From assembly GCF_024139115.2 (NCBI RefSeq), contig NC_085141.1:180179047-180243046 (forward strand): DNA of 64,000 bases. Direction: 5' to 3'. This document shows positions 54,870 through 64,000 of this stretch, in pieces. The notes below the pieces were generated by a model. It made no database searches. It saw only the letters and a program-made list of their open reading frames with translations, and had not been told where the DNA came from. Source of the stretch: Armigeres subalbatus (taxonomy: Eukaryota > Arthropoda > Insecta > Diptera > Culicidae). The position numbers and the translations under genes were made by a program. Positions within the stretch are counted from its first letter, which is position 1, and each line of letters opens with the position of its first letter.

Positions 54870-55115
54870 CGGGAAAGCAGAACAAAATTTCGGTGACCGG
54901 CCGATCGCTCTGCTTACTGGTGAAACACGACTAGACAAGAGACAAATTTTCACTTTCTGATTAATTTACTAACCCGCACAATGCAAAACAAAATTTCGGT
55001 GACCAGCCGATCGTTTTGCTTTCCACAAAAAACTAAATGTCGACGACTGGCCGATCGCTTTGCTTACTGGAGAAACACGACCGGACAAGAAACAAGCTTT
55101 CGCTTTCTCATTCAA
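54870..55115 (-). repeat. Composite-repeat head, inverted
   Basis: The complement of the 151-bp head units (AATTTCGGTGACCGGCCGATC near 54893; GAAACACGACTAGACAAGAG near 54923) is present about 1.5 times. With the minisatellite to its left this reproduces, on the minus strand, the head-to-foldback order seen at 46 kb, without the middle segment. Confidence 0.8.
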
Positions 55116-55271
55116 ATTTTGCAGATAAAATGTTATAAAAAGTAGGATGCGCTAGATATAGTGACAACTTGGTAGGCTGACCATACGTACCGTATTTAAC
55201 GGGACAGTCCCGTTTTTAGACCTTATTGTGCTGCACACCTAAATTATTTTGCCGACCTCAGCAAATTTTTC

Positions 55272-55468
55272 GCCGAGATTCCAACAGCCGAGATCTCGGT
55301 ACTTTTCTACCGAAATTCGGCAATTCTTTTACCGAAATTCGACAAAGTTAACTTTTTACCGAGATCTCGGTAACGATTACCGATTACTCGGTAGTTTACC
55401 GAAATCGCGGTAAAAAGTTTACCGAGATTCGTCGAAATTATTGTTGTCCCGGCTGTTGGATTCTCGGC
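55272..55468. mobile_element. MITE-like element with ACCGARAT iterations
   Basis: GCCGAGATTCCAACAGCCG (55272-55290) and CGGCTGTTGGATTCTCGGC (55450-55468) are inverted repeats with one mismatch. Inside, TACCGAAATTCG, ACCGAGATCTCGGT and similar words occur at least six times in both orientations. No target duplication is clear. Confidence 0.7.
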
Positions 55469-55623
55469 AATCGTAAAATTTCGAATTTTAAGTGTGAGTC
55501 CCGTCGTAATCTAAAAAAATCTCAAATTGCCCCGTTTTTCATTGATTCTTCCAAAGAGCTCGAAAATGTTGTTCAAGCAAATTCAATAATTTAGACAGGA
55601 ATCTAAAACTAAATACACGACGT

Positions 55624-55711
55624 GCGATGCGACGCGACGCGACAGTGCAATTTGACGGCCTGTTGATAATGATTGTTATTCTTTTACGTGAGTCGCGTCG
55701 CGTCGCATCGC
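55624..55711. repeat. GC-rich hairpin with perfect 20-bp arms
   Basis: GCGATGCGACGCGACGCGAC (55624-55643) is exactly complementary to 55692-55711, with a 48-base loop. The GC content is far above the surroundings. It is probably a small foldback element. Confidence 0.85.
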
Positions 55712-56086
55712 TCGTCGCGTCTACTCTGGCTTGCCCCTTAGCGAATGGTTGAAAAGAAACGGTAAAACCAATGCCTCGCTACACTTTTTGAAAATGCATG
55801 ACGGAATACCATCAGTGACGAGGAGGAACTTGCAGCAGGGCAGCAGGGACTATGTCCAAGGGTTTGACGATCCCTCCCCAGGCCATCTGCGAGTTGTGGG
55901 GCTTGCCTAGGATGTGGTGGGGTTTGACAGTGGGCCCTGTTAAACCTCTATAAAAAGCTGCATGTATACGCAAGTAGGCCCCACCAAAGCGACCGTGTGC
56001 CGCTCAAAGCGCACAAGCCCAAGTCCTGGTGTTAGGTGGGACGCTAAACAGCCCTGACACGACGGCCCTCCGACGAGACAGGAGGT

Positions 56087-57564
56087 TTGCGCAGGCCCAA
56101 TAAGCCGCCTAGAAAACCAATCATTACGAACAATATAAGAGATAATGCGACTCGATATAATCGGCAAAGACCTAGGCGACGAATACAGGATCACGATTGG
56201 AAGCTTGGAACATGGAATTGCAAGTCGCTAGGTTTCGCAGGTTGCGACAGGATGATCTACAATGAATTACATCCCCGCAACTTCGACGTCGTGGCGCTGC
56301 AGGAGATTTGCTGGACAGGACAGAAAGTGTGGAAAAGCGGGCATCGAGCAGCTACCTTCTACCAAAGCTGTGGCACCACCAACGAACTGGGAACCGGCTT
56401 CATAGTGCTGGGTAAGATGCGCCAACGTGTGATTGAGTGGCAGCCAATCAACGCAAGGATGTGCAAGCTGAGGATTAAAGGCCGTTTCTTCAACTATAGC
56501 ATCATCAACGTGCACTGCCCACACGAAGGGAGACCTGACGACGAGAAAGAAGCGTTCTACGCACAGCTGGAGCAGACATACGATGGATGTCCACTGCGGG
56601 ACGTCAAAATCGTCATCGGTGACATGAACGCACAGGTAGGAAGGGAGGAAATGTATAGACCGGTCATCGGACCGGATAGTCTGCACACCGTATCGAATGA
56701 CAACGGCCAACGATGCATAAACTTCGCAGCCTCCCGCGGAATGGTAGTCCGAAGCACCTTCTTGTCCCGCAAAAATATCCACAAGGCAACATGGATATCA
56801 CCTAACCAAGAAACGGAAAACCAAATCGACCACGTTCTAATCGACGGTAAATTCTTCTCCGACATCACGAACGTCCGCACTTACCGCAGTGCGAATCCGA
56901 CCACTACCTCGTTGCAGTATGCCTGCGCTCAAAACTCTCGACGGTGTACAACACGCGTCGAAGTCGGACGCCGCGGCTTAACATTGGGCGGCTACAAGAC
57001 GCTAGACTAGCCCAAGAATACGCGCAGCAGCTGGAAGTGGCACTCCCAACGGAAGAGCAGCTAGGCGCAGCGTCTCTTGAAGATGGCTGGAGAGATATTC
57101 GGTCCGCCATTGGAAGCACCGCAACCGCTGCACTTGGCACGGTGCCCCGGATCAGAGAAACGACTGGTATGACGGCGAATGTGAGCAGTTAGTGGAAGAG
57201 AAGAATGCAGCATGGGCGAGATTGCTGCAACACCGCACGAGGGCGAACGAGGCACGATATAAACAGGCGCGGAACAGACAAAACTCGATTTTCCGGAGAA
57301 AAAGCGCCAGCAGGAAGATCGAGACCGTGAAGAGACGGAGAAACTGTACCGCGTTAATAACACACGAAAGTTCTATGAGAAGTTAAACCGTTCACGTAAG
57401 GGCCACGTGCCACAGCCTGATATGTGTAAGGACATAAACGGGAACCTTCTTACGAACGAGCGTGAGGTGATCCAAAGGTGGCGGCAGCACTACGAAGAAC
57501 ACCTGAATGGCGATGTGGCAGACGAAGACGGCGGTATGGTGATGGACCTGGGAGAACGCGCGCA
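56087..57564 (+). pseudogene. RTE endonuclease, family A copy 2
   Basis: The frame 56087-57010 has LGTWNCKSL, VALQEICWTG, RFFNYSIINVHCPH, VIGDMNAQVG and QIDHVLIDGKFFSD, nearly identical to copy 1. Near 56897 a few bases are missing, deleting the ESDH catalytic histidine motif, and the frame shifts near 56930. The linker continues in other frames (LPTEEQLGAASLEDGWRDI near 57040; KNAAWARLLQHRTRANEARY near 57200). Confidence 0.88.
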
Positions 57565-57955
57565 GGACATAATCTTTTTTTTTCCAAGTTCGTTTATTTG
57601 GTAGGCTCAGGCGTGTATAACACTTTACGGAGCCATGGTTCTTTGTGATATATACAATCAATATCATTTTATTATACAGTTAATAAGAGAGGGGAAGGAG
57701 CCAGCGTACTCGTGGTGACTCGAGGTTAGTTTACAATATTTAAGGATGGACGGGGCTTAGGATTTGGGATAAGGAAATTTCAGCTTCTCATCCGGGCATT
57801 TGGCGTCAGGGACGATGTGGCGTGTCGTCATGCTCGAGGAATGGTTCGACTGGGAGCATCTTCCGGATGGCAAGAGCTATGGAGCTCTACGGAACAAAAA
57901 GGCAGAGACTAAACAAAAAAAAACTTTGAAGGAAGAAGAAAAAAAAAACAAAATA

Positions 57956-58618
57956 TTAAATTTTGATGTCAGAAGCACAAAGAAAACTATAAATGGCCTG
58001 CATATAGACAACATCACGATCTCCCAAAACACCGCGAACTTCCCTGAAGGGTTGTTTACCTCGGGCCACAAGGGTATCCAATAATTGCTCTCTGGAGGCG
58101 TCATTTTCCGAGCAGGACCAAACTACGTGATCGATGTCATCATAATCGGCTCCGCACCTACATAAGTTGCTATCGACAAGGTTTATTCTGTACAGATGTG
58201 CGTTTAGTGAATAGTGATTGGACATAAGCCTCGACATCGTGCGAATGAAGCCTCGACTTATGTCCTCACCTCTGAACCACGCTCGCCCAGAAACTTTTGG
58301 AACTATGGAAAATAGCCACCGTCCAAGTTCGTTGTGTGTCCAATTTCTTTGCCAACTTTGAAGAGTACTCTGACGGACTAATGGGAAAAACTCGTTGCTC
58401 GAGTATTGTCTATCATAAACTTCACCTTCCTGTGCGCCCACCTTTGCCAGCGAGTCTGCCTTCTCATTGCCGTAGATTGAGCAGTGAGATGGGACCCAAA
58501 CAAAGGTAATGTAAGATGCGTGCTTAACAGGTTTCATCGACCGGAGTGCCTCGATAGAACTAAGACTATCCGAGAAGATGAAATAATGGTCTACGGGCTG
58601 ATTGGAAATTATCCCCAA
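57956..58618 (-). pseudogene. RNase H domain, C-terminus of I-group ORF2
   Basis: A 220-codon open stretch shows FSDSLSSIEALRS (catalytic D and E) and VWVPSHCSIYGNEKADSLAK (catalytic D), the pattern of LINE RNase H. It is followed by a C-terminal region with CRCGADYDDIDHVVWSC, a cysteine/histidine motif common downstream of RNase H in these LINEs. It is separated from RT by a break near 58700. Confidence 0.88.
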
Positions 58619-58772
58619 AGCGAAGTTAATTGCTGCCAGCTCAGCAACATAAACCGAACACGGTTCCTGAAGTTTTCGGAAGGTGGTTGAAGTTACATTG
58701 AAAACACCGAAGCCAGTGGATCCGTTAATGCGAGAACCATCAGTGAAATATCTGTTGTTGCAATTGACATGT

Positions 58773-60491
58773 TCATATTTTTCTGAAAAAAAGGGGAGGA
58801 ATAGATATTTGTCGAAGATGATCTGGTATTCCTTGAATAGCGTATTTCATGGACAGATCGTATTCAATTGAGGAACTGTCGTTGGTGAAGTGAACTCGAG
58901 GTGGATTATAACACGGAAGACAAAGATCTGAAGAAATGTAGTTGAGATAGACTCTAAGGAATCTTGAACGACAAGTCAGTTCAAGCATTTTATCGAAGTT
59001 ATCTAAGACAAGTGTGTTACTTGTTCCACATTTGACGAGTATTCTAAGTGAGAGCTCCCAGTAACGGTGCTTTAAAGGAGTGACTCCAGCAAGCACCTCC
59101 AGGCTCATGTTATGCGTTGAATGCATGCAGCCAAGGGCAATACGCAAACAACGATACTGAATTCGTTCCAATTTGATCAGGTGGCAATCAGCTACTGAGA
59201 GGAAGCAGAAAGAGCCATACTCTAAAACAGAGAGAATAGTGGTTCTATAGAGTATGATTAGATCTTCCGGGTGAGCACCCCACCAGGTTCCGGAGATAGA
59301 ACGTAGAAAATGGATCCTTTTGCAGCATTTTTGTATCAAACACTCACAATGGAGTTTCCAAGTACATTTAGAATCAAACACGACCCCAAGGTATTTAGAA
59401 GATAAATATTGGTTGATGTCATCATTCAACAGCTTGAGTTTCAGTTGAGCAGGATACCGCTTCTTAGTAAACACAACCAACTGAGTTTTTGCGGTGAAAA
59501 CTCGATCCCTAGATGTCTGGCCCAAACAGTCAGATTATCTAAGGTACTTTGCAATGGTCCTTGCAAGACAGCTGCACTTGGACCTCTTAGAGACCACGGC
59601 ATCATCTGCAAGTTGTCTGAGCGTGCATTGTCCTTCCAAACAATTGTCAATATCTTTAACATAGAAATTATAAAGCAAGGGACTTAAACATGATCCTTGG
59701 GGAAGGCCCATGTAGCTATTTCTGGAAGTTGTCAGAGTGCCGAGTGTGAAGTTCATTTGTTTTTCTGACAACAAATTATACAAGAAATTGTTCAAAATAA
59801 CGGGTAATCCACTACTGTGCAGATTGTCAGACAGTACTTTTATGGAAACTGAATCAAAAGCGCCCTTAATATCCAAGAATACTGAAGCCAATTGCTCCTT
59901 GTGCGCAAAGGCCAACTGAATATCTGAAGAGAGCAACGCTAGACAATCGTTTGTTCCTTTCCCTTTTCGAAATCCAAACTGAGTATTTGAGAGTAATGCA
60001 TTTTGTTCGACCCAATGGTCGACTCTTGAAAGGATCATTTTCTCTAATAACTTTCTCATGCATGATAGCATGGCAATCGGTCGGTATGAATTGTGATTAG
60101 ACGCTGGTTTCCCAGGCTTTTGAATAGCTATTACTTTGACCTGTCGCCATTCAGGTGGCACAATGTTGTACTCCATGAAACAGTTGTACAGGTCAAGTAA
60201 TCGTCTTTTTGCGATATCTGGGAGGTTTTTAAGAAGATTGAATTTGATGTTATCGCATCCCGGAGCAGAGTTATTCGATGAAAGAAGAGACATAGAAAGT
60301 TCCAGCATTGTGAATGGTCCACCCAAAGAACCGGGATCAGTGACTGATTCTCGAAATAGCGGTTCTGCTGGTACGGAATCTGGGCAGACCTTTGTTGCGA
60401 AGTTGAATATCCATCGATTGGAGTATTCTTCACTCTCATTGTTGGAAATGCGGTTCCGCATGTTGCGAGCCGTTTTCCAAAGTGTTGTCAT
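58773..60491 (-). pseudogene. Reverse transcriptase of I-group ORF2
   Basis: 60491-59535 holds SAPGCDNIKFNLLKN, YRPIAMLSCMRKLLEKMIL, TQFGFRKGKGTNDCLALL, FLDIKGAFDSVS, GLPQGSCLSPLLYNFYV and the catalytic LADDAVV near 59620. A frameshift between 59600 and 59525 follows, then the thumb region (KYLGVVFDSKCTWKLH, LYRTTILSVLEYGSFCF, LERIQYRCLRIALGCM). Catalytic motifs are intact; only the reading frame is broken. Confidence 0.92.
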
Positions 60492-60666
60492 TGAGGTTTC
60501 TCGTGATAGTCCCTCGACAAAACGTCGCCAGTAGCTACGTTTTTTGCCTTGAGAAGATTTTGAGTTTTCTTTCGAGCCTCAAATACTCTTCAAAAGCTCT
60601 GACCTTCCGTGTTTACGGAAGGCCTTGAAAACATCAGATTTCTCAGAATACAACTTAGTACATTCA

Positions 60667-61693
60667 TCATCCCATCCAGGAGTGGCTGGTCTTCTGATGA
60701 CAGATGTACTTGGAACGCGTCGTTTCTGAGCTTCTAGTGCGCTTTTGAATCAACTCAATAAGGAATCGATATTCATCCAAAGGTGGAAGAGTATCAGTTG
60801 AGTCAATACCAATTTTACCGCCGATGAATTTTTGCCAGTCAATGTTCTTCGTGAGATCGAAAGGAACATTAACTGGCTCAGATTGTTGATAGCCACTCTT
60901 AATTGTGGTGGCTATCGGCATATGGTCACTACCATGGGGATCTTGAATTACCTTCCACGTGCAATCTAATGATAGTGAATTTGAACATAAAGACAGATCA
61001 ATACGGCTTTGTTGACCATTTGGTCCTATTCGAGTTACTTCACCAGTGTTCAAAATATTCAAATTGAAATCGTCACACAAATCATAGAAAATAGGCGCTC
61101 TATAATCGTCATACGTTTCGCCCCATCCAATACCATGTGCGTTCATATCACCCAATATCAATACTGGAGATGATAGGAGGAGACTGCGCTCCAAAAATGT
61201 CGACGATTAATAGAGGCATTTGGAGGAATGTACACTGAAGCTATGCAAAGATCTTTTTCCTTCACGTTTACTTGGCATGCGACGATTTCTAAGCCGGGAA
61301 CAGTCGGAATGGGACTTAGGTAGAAGGAGGAGCATTTTGTGATTCCCTACAGAACGCCACCGTAATGATCATTCCAGATCTTGGCGAATTATATAAAAAT
61401 CGTGGAAGTTGATTTCATCTTCAGAAGAAAGCTATGCTTCACAGAGTGCAAATATATCGCAATCGGAATTGCGAATCAAAAACTTGAACACGTCTAATTT
61501 TTGTTTTCAGACTATGACAGTTCCACTGCAGCACAGTGATTGTATCTTGGGTATTTGCCGTATTATCCATCGAAAGATACAATTCCTGCAAGAAGGGCCA
61601 TGAAACAGTCAATTGCTTCAGATAACTTTCCACTGTTGGTATAAAAAGGTCAATGATAGGCCTCAATGAATTCGGAATATTGAATAAATTCAA
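60667..61693 (-). pseudogene. APE endonuclease of I-group ORF2
   Basis: The N-terminus reads ITVLQWNCHSLKTKI near 61555. After a shift, the frame from 61194 reads LILGDMNAHGIGWGE, FNLNILNTGEVTRIG, SRIDLSLCSNSL and GSDHMPIATT, the GDxNAH, SxIDL and SDH catalytic motifs. Middle sequence at 61195-61440 is present in other frames. It would nick target DNA for priming. Confidence 0.85.
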
Positions 61694-61750
61694 AAACGGT
61701 CCACAAGGTCCTTAAAGGAGATCAATCCTCGCTTGGACGGAATACTTTTA

Positions 61751-62932
61751 CTAGAAGTGCGAATTACTTTTTTCTTTCGTTGATTCTCTAGCCGGATGTT
61801 TCTTCGAAACATCGGATTTTGGCAATGGCGGGAATGCCTTACTGCAACTAGGATCAAAAGAAGCAGTAGGGACAGGTTGCTTCGAAATTTTTAATAAACC
61901 CCCATTACCTTCAGATTTTGCCAAGCTTTTATGGATGATTTTTGTTCTCTTGCGGCGCGATCCCGGGGAAGACGGTTGCTTCCTCTTTTCGGGCACGTGT
62001 ACCTCCGCAGGATCATCCATATCGGCTGCGTCAGAGTCCAATTCATTAATGGATATGGAATCATAATAATCACTTACACGAACGGTGGCTGAAATAGCAG
62101 TCGATGCAGTGGCTGTGGCGGATGTGTCTTGCGACTTAACCATTTCCGCATACGACTGCTTGGAGCGCTGTACCTACGAGCGCTTCACTTTTTGGGTGCG
62201 CTTTTTGTACACCGGGCATTCCTGCAAACCATGGGGAGGATTCAAACCACAATAAGCACATTTTGTTGCCTTTTGCTAGCAGGACTCCTCCCGATGCCTT
62301 TCAGAACATTTGCCACAACGTGGTTTGTTGTCACAAAACTCGGCAGTGTGACCAAGTTGTTTGCAATTGGTACAATTAAATACCCTTGGCACAAAAAGAC
62401 GCACCGGAAATAGCATGTTTTCAATATCAACATATTTTGGGAGCATCGAACCGGCGAACGTCACCCGAAGCGAACCTGACTTGGAATATACCTTTTTTCC
62501 ATCTACCGTGGCTGCTGAATGCAATTCCTTGCAGTCCAGAATATCCACGGTAGACTCCATTGCATTCTTTAGGCGGCCTTTTCCCGCAAGTACATCCTTG
62601 CAAGTCAGGCTCGCTGCGTTTATCACACCTTCAATTTCGACCTCCCGCGAGGGGACATAAACCATATATTCAACATTGTACGCCCTGTCGCCAGCAATTT
62701 CATTCGCCACCTGGTATGTAGGTGCGGTGATGCGTAGTTTGTTCCTGTTGATCTGGCTAAAATCAAGCTTCGGAAAACGACGCGTCAAATCTCGTTTAAT
62801 GCCGAGAAAATCTAGGCTTTTTACTTTCTGCCGAAAGTAAACAACCCAAGGCCCAGGCGAAGCCGCATGGTACAATCGAGTGCGCCCTCCATCTTTAGCA
62901 GGCACATTGCCTTCTCCTGTCTCGGCCTCCAT
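61751..62932 (-). pseudogene. I-group ORF1 (Gag-like) with CCHC knuckles
   Basis: The ATG at 62932 begins MEAETGEGN. The frame runs to a stop at 62276 and contains WVVYFRQKVKSLDFLGIKRD, EYMVYVPSREVEIEG, and the knuckles CTNCKQLGHTAEFC and CGKCSERHREESC. A third (CAYCGLNPPHGLQEC) follows the stop near 62260. The acidic-to-basic C-terminal part (62143-61751; KRKQPSSPGSRRKRTK) lies downstream. ORF1 would bind LINE RNA. It is broken by at least two stops. Confidence 0.85.
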
Positions 62933-63290
62933 TCTCACCCCGCAAGGTGGAAGGATAATTTTGCTTATACTAACTTAAAACTAATAGCAAATTAGAAAAA
63001 AAAAACTTAAAAAAACTAATTTGATTAATTCTAAGCAGTCCCACTCTGTATCAAACAGAAGGGAGAACAATAAAAAGTTTTGCCACTTATCTGCCCCTGC
63101 TGCTGTAGGTAGCAGCAGTAACAATAGCCTGCTTCACTGGTGTCGCCAGAAGCAGCTACTTCACTCGCCGACAGTGATCGCCTTGGATCCGTAGGTAGGA
63201 GCACAACACAATAGCCTTTTCACTACCGAACACAATCCGCGATGAGACACAGCACACACGTCTGGCTCGTTCGAACTATCGGCACGGAAT
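62933..63290 (-). other. I-group LINE 5' UTR
   Basis: Non-coding leader from the element start (ATTCCGTGCCGATAG on the minus strand) to the ORF1 ATG. In related LINEs this holds an internal promoter; no specific motif was verified here. Confidence 0.6.
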
Positions 63291-63545
63291 GGACATAATC
63301 TTACCGGCTCCGAATCTCCAGGAAATCCAGGAGGAGATTGGCCGGCTGAAGAACAACAAAGCCCCTGGGGTTGACCAACTAGAGCGTTGCACTGGGTCAT
63401 TACCAAGATTTGGGAGGAGGAAGTTTTGCCGCAGGAGTGGATGGAAAGTGTCGTGTGTCCCATCTACAAAAAGGGCGATAAGCTGGATTGTAGCAACTAC
63501 CGCGCAATCACATTGCTGAACGCCGCCTACAAGGTGCTCTCCCAT

Positions 63546-64000
63546 ATTTTATATATTTAGTAGTTTATATCATTTAGTAGTTTGTCAATAACTCATTCCA
63601 GAGGCTAAATTTCAATATGTGGTGTATGGTGGACTTCAAGTGCAAAGGTTTATCAACAGCTCTACCTAACAGTTCGTTGTATGTTTTCACTTATAACGGA
63701 GCTATAGCTCCAGCAGCAGTAACTTATACTAAATGATTGAAATCACCACACCACAGACAGGTAGGGGAAGCCTTCGGCTACCTGTTGGTGGTGTTGGTTT
63801 GCGTGGGAGTGCCATCAGATTGGACAAATCGACGTTTGAATCTTTGTTAACAAAATCACATACGTCTTTTTGAATAAGTACCCGAGAATTAGTTGATTTA
63901 TAAGAGACTGTCTGAAGTCTCTGATATAGACCAAACACACTTCATGATCATATACATTCCCAAATAAAACAAAATAACATTACTTTGAGTATCGCTCTGT
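63546..64000. other. Sequence beyond the RTE break, unassigned
   Basis: From about 63546 homology to the RTE ends abruptly in CATATTTTATATATTTAGTAG, so another insertion or a deletion junction starts here and continues past the window. CAGGTAGGGGAAGCCTTCGG near 63757 and CGGCTACCTGTTGG near 63775 form a partial inverted pair. No coding frame is recognised. Confidence 0.4.

Larger units (their letters stand above)
57577..63290 (-). mobile_element. I-group non-LTR retrotransposon, ~5.7 kb
   Basis: Minus-strand LINE with a 5' UTR (63290-62933), ORF1 with CCHC knuckles, ORF2 with endonuclease, RT and RNase H, and a short A-rich tail (T-run at 57577-57583 on the plus strand). The 12-mer GGACATAATCTT flanks both ends (57565-57576 and 63291-63302). 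It is essentially full length. RNase H after RT and a three-knuckle ORF1 point to the I group; a poly(A)-like rather than TAA-repeat tail is unusual for I elements, so a LOA-like relative is an alternative. Confidence 0.88.
55840..63545 (+). mobile_element. RTE-clade LINE, family A copy 2, split by an I-group LINE
   Basis: The plus-strand element begins CAGCAGGGACTATGTCC and matches the 5' end of copy 1. It includes the endonuclease and linker to 57576. After the I-element insertion it resumes at 63291 with the linker and start of RT ([20 protein letters not shown]), then is lost at about 63545, where unrelated sequence begins. It has several frameshifts and a ~35-bp deletion near 63380. Confidence 0.88.

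Overview
The window looks like repeat-dense intergenic or heterochromatic DNA from a culicine mosquito, most likely Aedes. The basis is the mix of mobile elements: RTE-clade LINEs of the JAM1 type, an I-group LINE resembling MosquI-type elements, Jockey and R1/LOA-type fragments, a Ty3/gypsy element, and many short inverted-repeat elements. This assignment rests on recognised families and was not checked by a database search. I found no intact host protein-coding gene. Nearly every long open frame belongs to a mobile element or is a by-product of tandem repeats. Many protein-coding relics carry frameshifts or stops.

Layout. 1-1596: end of an 8-bp satellite array that switches abruptly between two variants. 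1597-6640: short inverted-repeat elements, a degenerate tandem repeat and an R1/LOA-like LINE relic. 6660-10530: degenerate inverted copies of an unclassified dispersed repeat, one split by a Helitron-like insertion that itself carries a hAT-like element. 12132-12797: a TA-flanked inverted-repeat element. 13970-14532: a Jockey RT relic and a tRNA-like sequence. 15107-19571: an RTE LINE (family B, minus strand) interrupted by a 1262-bp putative solo LTR and a 201-bp inverted-repeat element.

19945-30760 is the clearest nested locus. A palindromic sequence was hit by an RTE LINE (family A, minus strand, 14-bp target duplication). That LINE was then hit by a Ty3/gypsy element with two 720-bp LTRs that read as identical (4-bp target duplication). 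34226-37657 holds a second family B RTE and a Jockey ORF1 relic. 40490-47640 and 54050-55130 hold the most unusual structure: a composite repeat made of 151-bp head repeats, a middle segment (triplicated as 637-bp units at one locus), and arms of a 17-bp minisatellite in inverted orientation around a palindromic core. A hAT-like 883-bp element lies at 47860-48742.

55840-63545 is a second family A RTE (plus strand), split by a 5.7-kb I-group LINE (minus strand) with a 12-bp target duplication. The nesting gives relative ages: palindrome before RTE-A1 before gypsy; RTE-A2 before the I element; dispersed repeat before Helitron-like before hAT-like element. Nothing in the window looks like a cellular pathway; the genes present are the replication machinery of retroelements.
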